Assembly (NCBI GenBank): GCA_012961655.1
Contig: DTYX01000312.1
Span: 1 to 11,259 of the forward strand
From: Candidatus Poribacteria bacterium
Lineage (GTDB): Bacteria; Poribacteria; WGA-4E; DTYX01
Direction of reading: 5' to 3'
Length of the DNA stretch: 11,259 bases
The position numbers and the translations under genes are program-made. The notes under the pieces are model-generated. The model saw only the letters and a program-made list of their open reading frames with translations, made no database searches and was not told the DNA's origin. Every line of letters starts with the position of its first letter. The first letter of the stretch is position 1. Positions 6,976 to 11,259 of the stretch are shown in pieces.

Positions 6976-7022
6976 GAATCAATTTTGGAGTGCAAAGAGC
7001 TCGTTGCACCCCAAAATGATTC
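6976..7022. terminator. Long imperfect hairpin between convergent genes (candidate bidirectional terminator)
   Basis: The arms 6976-6995 and 7004-7022 are reverse complements except for one bulged base and one mismatch. They are separated by an 8-base loop containing the palindrome GAGCTC. The hairpin starts 16 bases after the sulfatase stop and ends 10 bases before the stop of the convergent DUF1349-like gene, so it could end both transcripts. The lower stem is rich in A and T, as in many bidirectional terminators, but no long T-run lies beyond either arm. Confidence 0.65.
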
Positions 7023-7031
7023 AATTTGTCA

Positions 7032-7760
7032 CTATCGTCCTTTGATTTTTCCCCAGGTCGCAGCCAATTTTGCGGAGGGAGAAACAGCGGTAAACGGGTT
7101 AATCAGGTCATTGAAATATTCGTATTCTACTGTTGCTTCTCCCGCGCCGGTGCAGATGCCGGCATATATACCGAGTTCAAGCGGCATTGTAAATTTCCTA
7201 TTTGCATCGGGAGTAATCTTTGTCCAACTATCCTTTTCTGCCTTTTTCCAATAACCTTCATAGGTATCCCCTTTCCTGACCATTCTCAGAAATACCTCTA
7301 CCCTTCCAGCAGGTTGGCTGGAGCCGGGCACGTTTGCGACAATTTCTTGCTGTTTATGCTGCCATTGAAGAATGGCATCACCAGCTCTGCCCCAGAACTT
7401 CAAAGTCGTCCAATTATCTTCCTTTGGTCCTTTAGCCACTATACCTGAGACGATACAACCTGTTTTGTAATCCATAACAACGTGAGTTTCCACATCAAAG
7501 TCATCGGATGTTTCCTGATACAACCGAATGGATGTATCAGACGCCCAAAGGTTTTGGTTAAGCTCCGGGACGATATGCAGCCATCCTTTCGTAGTTTTTC
7601 CAACGTCCCATTTTTTGGGCTCGCTCTGCCACTTCCAATTTGGATTCTTTAAGCCAGGTCCATCGAAATGGTCTCCTAAGGATGCAGCGTAAGCCAAAAG
7701 CGGACTTAAAATGAAGCACAAAATAAACATAAACTGTGGTTGTTTTTTTAGTTTAAACAT
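7032..7760 (-). CDS. Exported DUF1349-like / concanavalin A-like lectin-fold protein
   Basis: The 242-residue protein begins with a signal peptide: KLKK, a hydrophobic core FMFILCFILSPLLAYA, and likely cleavage near residue 26. The mature part is rich in alternating beta strands and Trp, with an opening LGDHFDGPGLKNPNWKW and motifs FDVETHVVMDY (88-98), WTTLKFWGR (117-125), GDTYEGYWKK (164-173) and LELGIYAG (194-201). This is the pattern of the beta-jelly-roll lectin-like domains at the C-terminus of GH43-type xylosidases and in DUF1349 proteins. A carbohydrate-binding or polysaccharide-processing role is inferred; no catalytic acids can be assigned. The ATG is preceded by AGAGGTG about eight bases upstream. 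It follows the barrel gene on the same strand, 98 bases away, so they may share a transcript. Confidence 0.65.
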   Translation of the reverse strand: MFKLKKQPQFMFILCFILSPLLAYAASLGDHFDGPGLKNPNWKWQSEPKKWDVGKTTKGWLHIVPELNQNLWASDTSIRLYQETSDDFDVETHVVMDYKTGCIVSGIVAKGPKEDNWTTLKFWGRAGDAILQWQHKQQEIVANVPGSSQPAGRVEVFLRMVRKGDTYEGYWKKAEKDSWTKITPDANRKFTMPLELGIYAGICTGAGEATVEYEYFNDLINPFTAVSPSAKLAATWGKIKGR

Positions 7761-7858
7761 ATCATTAACACCTCTTTTTTAGATTTATTTAACAAATCAA
7801 TTCGACGCCATTCAATATCCGGTTTCTTTGCCTTCAAATCATCGAAAAGACGCTGAGT

Positions 7859-8998
7859 CTAAAAACGAATAGTTGAAGCAAATGTATGATTGGCTTCGCC
7901 ATACGATTCGCCTTCGAACTGTTTAGTCAAAGTGTATTCCCAATAAGCATTTCCCAATGCGAGAAGAAGGCCTAAAGCAAATTGTTTTTGAGCGATAGAA
8001 ATTTCAAATCCATTGCGGATAGCTGCTCCAATTGATGCTCCACGCCGCCATTTTCCTCTAACTTCCCAACCGAAATTAACAGTCACGCCTTTTTCGGCGA
8101 ATTGTTTGCGCAGGTCTAATCCCGTCGTAAACCAATGCGTGGGCTCATATCCCAGGCCTATCCCCAACGCTGAATGCCGTTTTGCTACCAGTTTACGATG
8201 CAGAATGTTGGTCAGGATAAGCCCAGCAGTAATTCCTTCCACTCCTAATCTCTTTGTTAAAATATCCGTTTGCATGCCAAAATCGAAATCTACGCCGGTA
8301 TCCGATAGGTCAAGTTCAACCTCATCATCGCGGCGGATGGAATGCTCAAGGTTATCGATGATTGCCGGAATAAGTTGTCTTGGGTCGTTGGGGTTGACAT
8401 CTTCACCGTGTTCCGATTCTAAGCGCAACGCCGAGACAAGCCGCCCGCGTTTGGCTGTCTGCCTGAAAATTTTTAGGCGCATGCCGACGATGGCAGTTTG
8501 AAGCCTTTTGCCAAATCCGAGCGCTATTCCATTTTCCCATAGAGTGTCATAATGTGTGAAAAAAGGAGTATCAGCTTCAAATCTTCGTTCGTTGACTATA
8601 TAACTCGATTGAGTGTTTTCAATCGTAAATTTTGCTGTGTTGTTCCAATCGGAGATATAGCCGATGCTAAATCCCATATCTCCATAAGCGCGGGAATAAT
8701 ATACCGACGGTTTTGAGCGTAAGGCGAGTTTCGAGGCGAATTGTTTATCAAGCGTTTCTGACAATTCATCATATCGGAAATTTTCTATTGAAAATGCAAA
8801 AGACAGGTTGTTCGCTTCAATATCGACTAATGCCGCAGAGTTGCCAAATACACCTGCGTCAACCGACGAAATGCCAATAAATGCGCCGCCCATGCCGGCG
8901 ATTCGAAGCGCTTCATTACTCAATGCGTGAGGAATAAAGTTTACTAAACATAATATAAGTACATATAGAACCAGTGAAAGTTTGTTGAAGTTTAGCAT
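7859..8998 (-). CDS. Outer-membrane beta-barrel protein, PorV/TraF/FadL-like
   Basis: From the chosen ATG the protein is 379 residues. It has a signal peptide (about 1-27, hydrophobic stretch LSLVLYVLILCLVNF, probable cut after HALS) and then LRIAGMGGAFIGISSVDAGVFGNSAAL (31-57). That resembles the N-terminal signature of PorV, TraF and FadL-type barrels, where MGGA is followed by a conserved N-P-A; here the Pro is Ser. The rest is alternating amphipathic strands with polar loops, ending in STIRF, the C-terminal aromatic expected for BAM-assisted insertion. Its cargo or partner is unknown. The open frame extends upstream to a TTG at 9133, but that would put 45 residues before the signal peptide and overlap the consensus promoter at 9100-9128. 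ATG 8998 has no clear Shine-Dalgarno; an ATG at 9106 has AGGA upstream but makes an implausible signal peptide. The start is therefore uncertain. Confidence 0.7.
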   Translation of the reverse strand: MLNFNKLSLVLYVLILCLVNFIPHALSNEALRIAGMGGAFIGISSVDAGVFGNSAALVDIEANNLSFAFSIENFRYDELSETLDKQFASKLALRSKPSVYYSRAYGDMGFSIGYISDWNNTAKFTIENTQSSYIVNERRFEADTPFFTHYDTLWENGIALGFGKRLQTAIVGMRLKIFRQTAKRGRLVSALRLESEHGEDVNPNDPRQLIPAIIDNLEHSIRRDDEVELDLSDTGVDFDFGMQTDILTKRLGVEGITAGLILTNILHRKLVAKRHSALGIGLGYEPTHWFTTGLDLRKQFAEKGVTVNFGWEVRGKWRRGASIGAAIRNGFEISIAQKQFALGLLLALGNAYWEYTLTKQFEGESYGEANHTFASTIRF

Positions 8999-9099
8999 TT
9001 TCAAAGCGGTGAAATTTTCGATAAATACGATGGTGAAGTTATTCAACAAATTTTTTGTGTACAACTTCCCACGAGATTTCTCTCTTTCGTAATTTGAGC

Positions 9100-9128
9100 T
9101 TGACATAGATTTCCTGACAAGATATAAT
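9100..9128 (+). promoter_or_regulatory. Perfect consensus sigma70 promoter for the HicBA-like operon
   Basis: TTGACA (9100-9105) and TATAAT (9123-9128) are separated by exactly 17 bases. Every base matches the housekeeping sigma70 consensus. It points at the antitoxin-like gene at 9197, giving a predicted start near 9135 and a leader of about 60 bases. TGACA recurs at 9115-9119 inside the spacer, spaced 14 bases from the first TGACA, and could belong to a repressor site. It lies in the upstream region of the divergent barrel gene. Confidence 0.8.
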
Positions 9129-9196
9129 AACAAAAACGCAAGTTAAGAAAACCGTAATTAATCTAAAAGCAAAATTAAACACCGGAGGAGCAATTG

Positions 9197-9544
9197 ATGA
9201 TGCCTGACGAAACTTATTCGCGGGAATTATTAGATGGAACTGAGCTAATGCCTTATGCCGAATTAAAGCTCATCCAATTAACCCATCCCTTACATAGTAA
9301 ACATTATCAGTTAAAACAGCCGCTTCCCATAATAATAGAAAGGGAGAACCATCTTATTATCTGTTCATTGCCAGAGCTACATATATACGGTTGTGGCGAT
9401 ACAATAGACGGTGCTTTGCAAGAATTTGAACACATTTTGGTCACAGACTATGAGTCGTATTCAAATACGCCTACGGAAGAATTGACGCAAGAGGCGCAAA
9501 TATTGCTTTTTGAACTCAACGAACTTTTGGAGAGTGTAAAATGA
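9197..9544 (+). CDS. HicB-like antitoxin candidate
   Basis: The 115-residue protein has a central stretch LPIIIERENHLIICSLPELHIYGCGDTIDGALQEFEHIL (43-81). It resembles the partial RNase H fold of HicB antitoxins: a strand, a hydrophobic strand ending near a Pro-Glu-Leu, a Gly-Asp-Thr turn, and a helix with Ala and Leu. No C-terminal ribbon-helix-helix or HTH DNA-binding domain is seen; the tail is an acidic helix (92-114). Self-repression would therefore need another domain or the partner. The start is ATG 9197 because GGAGGAG (9184-9190) lies six bases upstream. TTG 9194 is too close, and ATG 9200 is a minor alternative. The stop overlaps the next gene's start as ATGA (9541-9544), indicating translational coupling. 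A role as neutraliser of the HicA-like product is inferred from gene order and fold. Confidence 0.6.
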   Translation: MMPDETYSRELLDGTELMPYAELKLIQLTHPLHSKHYQLKQPLPIIIERENHLIICSLPELHIYGCGDTIDGALQEFEHILVTDYESYSNTPTEELTQEAQILLFELNELLESVK

Positions 9545-9822
9545 CAATTTCAAGACGTAGAGCCGAACGTTCGTTGAAGCAAAAAGGGTTTGTTCAGGAT
9601 AATAAAGAGCATCGCAGATTCTATCTCTACGTTGACGGACTTAAAACAACAGTGCGCACCTATACTTCACACGGCGGAAGAGAAATAGATGACCACCTGC
9701 TCAATCTGATGAAGCGCGAATTACGATTGCGAACTAACCGTCAGGCGCGAGAGTTGCTGATTTGCCCTATGACGGGGGAAGATTATATTCGATGGCTGCG
9801 TGAGCGGGGAATCTTACGATGA
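9541..9822 (+). CDS. HicA-like toxin candidate (RNA-binding alpha-beta-beta-beta-alpha fold)
   Basis: The 93-residue basic protein begins with a helix ending in KGF (15-17), then strands HRRFYLYVDGL (24-34) and TTVRTYTSHG (36-45). A helix EIDDHLLNLMKRELRL (48-63) follows, then an extension with LLICPMTGEDYIRWLRERGI (72-91). The opening order of helix, Gly-Phe, strands and a Ser-His-Gly resembles HicA-type double-stranded-RNA-binding toxins, in which a conserved His is the catalytic candidate; here that would be His44. The C-terminal C-P-M-T-x-E-D-Y segment is extra to classical HicA, which is about 60 residues. It overlaps the antitoxin-like gene by 4 bases. It is convergent with atpB, 32 bases away, with no clear terminator between. 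Toxicity is not shown. Confidence 0.6.
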   Translation: MTISRRRAERSLKQKGFVQDNKEHRRFYLYVDGLKTTVRTYTSHGGREIDDHLLNLMKRELRLRTNRQARELLICPMTGEDYIRWLRERGILR

Positions 9823-9854
9823 GAGACGAATTATTGTTGCGTACGGAAATTCGA

Positions 9855-10715
9855 TTAATGTTCCTCGCCGTGTTCTAAAAAAGTTACGATATAAATTGCC
9901 GTCAGCATAGAAAATACCAGCGCTTGTATTAAGCCGAACAGCAATCCTAAAAACAGCATCGGCAATTGTCCAGGCATCCATGGAATTTTACCCGCGATGA
10001 GCAGTAGACCAGCGCTCATGGTGACTAACTGGAGCATAACCGTTTCCTCACCGAAGATATTGCCGAACAGACGGATGGATAATGAAAGGGCGCGTGATAT
10101 CTCTCCGACAACGTGCAATGGAAATTGCAACGGCGCAAGCCAGATTGGCGCACCCATGAAATGCTTGATGTATCCGATAAAGCCATTTTCTTTAATAGCG
10201 ATAATCTGGACGCCAAGCACGGCTGTAAATCCCAGTGCGATAGTAGTATTCAAATCCGCCGTGGGGCCTTGAAATCCGGGGATGAGTCCGAGGAGATTCA
10301 GGCACAAAATAAAAATGAATATGGAACTCACATAAGGAGCATATTTCGCGCCATGCGCTCCGATAACACCGGTAAAAAAATTGTTGAGTGATTCGACCAC
10401 AAGTTCAAAAAGGCTTTGAAGGTTGCTCATAGGTATGAGCTGAAGTTTTCGGCTTCCCAGAAAGGTAAAAACCGTCAAACATAAGATAACTAAGTAGGTA
10501 TTGAGTACTAGGTCCGGTTGCTTCCACCGCATCGGTTGAGGAATCCAACCATCAGGCAGTAATTTGGCTATAAAGTGTAAAAGTGAATAGTGCGGATGTT
10601 CCTCTCCGCCATTGTGCTCGACATCATCTGTTTCCCCGGCTGCAATACTATAATTGGCGGTGAATGTAGCAGCAAGAATAACAAACAACATGATTAAAAA
10701 AACCGATTTTTTCAT
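9855..10715 (-). CDS. atpB: F-type ATP synthase subunit a
   Basis: Subunit a forms the two half-channels of the Fo motor in the inner membrane. The protein is 286 residues from the chosen start. The key region is ISRALSLSIRLFGNIFGEE, where the Arg in SIRLFGN is the essential proton-path arginine, followed by the conserved Asn and Glu. The last helix LIQALVFSMLTAIYI carries the conserved Gln. There are five to six membrane segments, plus an N-terminal segment and an acidic, His-rich stretch (VEHNGGEEHPH) before the Fo core. The ATG at 10715 is preferred because GGAG (complement of 10722-10725) lies six bases upstream; an upstream ATG at 10727 would add four residues. It starts 14 bases after atpI, as in canonical atp operons. 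No atpE follows it on this strand, which is unusual. Confidence 0.95.
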   Translation of the reverse strand: MKKSVFLIMLFVILAATFTANYSIAAGETDDVEHNGGEEHPHYSLLHFIAKLLPDGWIPQPMRWKQPDLVLNTYLVILCLTVFTFLGSRKLQLIPMSNLQSLFELVVESLNNFFTGVIGAHGAKYAPYVSSIFIFILCLNLLGLIPGFQGPTADLNTTIALGFTAVLGVQIIAIKENGFIGYIKHFMGAPIWLAPLQFPLHVVGEISRALSLSIRLFGNIFGEETVMLQLVTMSAGLLLIAGKIPWMPGQLPMLFLGLLFGLIQALVFSMLTAIYIVTFLEHGEEH

Positions 10716-10729
10716 GGGAATCTCCATAT

Positions 10730-11152
10730 TTACGTTGACTTTGAATCCTCCTTTAGAGCTTTGAAGACAATACTAAATCCGTTTAAAAAAATAATCGCGT
10801 AAGCTAAACCGAGACCTGCCGCTAAAGCTGGAGCGTTCAGCCATTTGTATTTTAAAATAAAATAAAATGCAACGCCTATTGCCAGATATTTGCCCAATGC
10901 CATCAGAAGAATAATCAGCTTAGGTCTTTTCGGTTGTGGGGTAATGGTTCGTCGCACAATATAATCTAATGACCATAGCAGACTGAGGCTAATAGCACCG
11001 CCGACGGCAAAACTCAGTCCGGCTTTGAATCTATAAAAACACAATGAGCCACTTATTAGTATATCCGCTAATATACCAATACGATATACTCTACTCAAAA
11101 ATCGCAGGTCAATTCCCCATTTATCTCGATGTTCATCAGCAGAATCTGGCAT
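10730..11152 (-). CDS. atpI: ATP synthase subunit I-like membrane protein
   Basis: The 140-residue protein has a short polar N-terminus and four predicted membrane segments near residues 24-40, 45-64, 79-100 and 107-130. Basic loops such as RPK follow the second segment. That topology, the small size and the position immediately upstream of atpB match AtpI, an accessory factor thought to help assemble the c-ring or carry divalent cations. Sequence identity in this family is low, so the call rests mainly on context and topology. The ATG at 11152 is listed. A TTG at 11158, five bases after a weak GGACAG (complement of 11164-11169), is an equally possible start that adds two residues. A candidate promoter lies at 11220-11249. 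Confidence 0.8.
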   Translation of the reverse strand: MPDSADEHRDKWGIDLRFLSRVYRIGILADILISGSLCFYRFKAGLSFAVGGAISLSLLWSLDYIVRRTITPQPKRPKLIILLMALGKYLAIGVAFYFILKYKWLNAPALAAGLGLAYAIIFLNGFSIVFKALKEDSKST

Positions 11153-11189
11153 TTTCAATGTATCTGTCCAACCGTTTGCGGTAAAAAGA

Positions 11190-11214
11190 GGTAGCAGACG
11201 AGAATGTCTGCACC
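11190..11214. repeat. Hairpin-forming inverted repeat upstream of atpI
   Basis: GCAGAC (11194-11199) and GTCTGC (11206-11211) are reverse complements around a 6-base loop GAGAAT. GGT (11190-11192) and ACC (11212-11214) extend the stem past one bulged A. It would fall in the leader of an atpI transcript starting at the candidate promoter, or may be another dispersed intergenic repeat. No terminator-like T-run is clear on the plus strand; on the minus strand it is followed by CCTCTTTTT. Confidence 0.5.
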
Positions 11215-11219
11215 ACTCT

Positions 11220-11249
11220 ATTACATCCGTCGGATGTATTTTATCACAA
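11220..11249 (-). promoter_or_regulatory. Candidate sigma70-like promoter for atpI-atpB
   Basis: Read on the minus strand, TTGTGA (11244-11249) and TGTAAT (11220-11225) are 18 bases apart and match consensus at 4 of 6 and 5 of 6 positions. A perfect palindrome (11222-11238) covers most of the -10 box and spacer. The call is weak, since AT-rich intergenic DNA often yields such matches. Confidence 0.3.
11222..11238. repeat. Perfect 8-bp inverted repeat overlapping the atpI upstream region
   Basis: TACATCCG (11222-11229) and CGGATGTA (11231-11238) are exact reverse complements around a single T. Such a compact palindrome could bind a dimeric regulator over the candidate -10 region, or be a copy of a dispersed intergenic element. 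Confidence 0.5.
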
Positions 11250-11259
11250 CGCGAAATAA

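Noticed and set aside
7026..7448. Open frames on the plus strand opposite the DUF1349-like gene
   Set aside because: No recognisable domain and no ribosome binding site; the minus-strand frame has a signal peptide and a lectin-like pattern, so these are shadows.
8999..9133. N-terminal extension of the barrel gene from TTG 9133
   Set aside because: It would place 45 residues before a clear signal peptide and overlaps the consensus promoter on the other strand; the ATG at 8998 makes a normal exported protein.
9827..9853. Hairpin between the HicA-like gene and atpB as a terminator
   Set aside because: Arms are only CGAATT and AATTCG with a long loop and no T-run.
1..11259. tRNA, rRNA, insertion sequence or prophage genes
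   Set aside because: No cloverleaf, ribosomal RNA signature, transposase or integrase motif was seen on either strand.

Overview
The window looks like chromosomal DNA from an uncultivated Gram-negative bacterium. It encodes an outer-membrane beta-barrel protein with a signal peptide and a C-terminal Phe, an F-type ATP synthase subunit a, an oligopeptide-type ABC ATPase pair, and a one-domain sulfatase. Base composition is uneven: by hand count, bases 181-240 are about 32% GC and bases 1981-2040 about 68% GC. The gene set and the short intergenic repeats would fit Poribacteria-like or other FCB/PVC-affiliated environmental lineages. That is an impression from gene content, not something the sequence proves.

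Layout. At the left, on the minus strand, a dppD/oppD-like ATPase (2864-3886) and a dppF/oppF-like ATPase (1818-2849) form an operon, followed by an AT-rich multi-pass GT-C-type glycosyltransferase gene (143-1744). Next, on the plus strand, are a GNAT acetyltransferase (start at 4131), a short class I SAM-dependent methyltransferase (5047-5511) and a sulfatase-family hydrolase (5563-6960). All three have strong Shine-Dalgarno sequences. Copies of a 15-bp palindromic repeat separate the first two and also lie between the second and third. A long hairpin at 6976-7022 separates the sulfatase from two convergent minus-strand genes for exported proteins: a lectin-like DUF1349-type protein (7032-7760) and an outer-membrane barrel (7859-8998).

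Divergent from the barrel, on the plus strand, is a compact two-gene operon (9197-9822) that looks like a HicB-like antitoxin and a HicA-like toxin with an ATGA overlap. It is driven by a fully consensus sigma70 promoter (TTGACA, 17 bp, TATAAT) at 9100-9128. Convergent to it at the right are atpB (subunit a) and atpI on the minus strand. The atpE gene that normally follows atpB is absent from its place; the toxin-antitoxin-like operon sits there instead.

Working together. The ABC ATPases would energise peptide import, but no permease or binding-protein gene is in the window. The glycosyltransferase, sulfatase and lectin-like protein suggest surface glycan metabolism, without evidence that they form one pathway. 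Three intergenic stretches carry degenerate 7-bp tandem repeats (consensus near AATGCGT), and two more carry perfect or near-perfect palindromes. The items most worth a second look are the HicBA-like operon with its ideal promoter, the sulfatase with Ser in place of Pro in its formylglycine motif, the OppF-like ATPase with Arg in place of the Q-loop Gln, the heptad repeats, and the interrupted atp gene order. I found no convincing wholly new multi-gene system.
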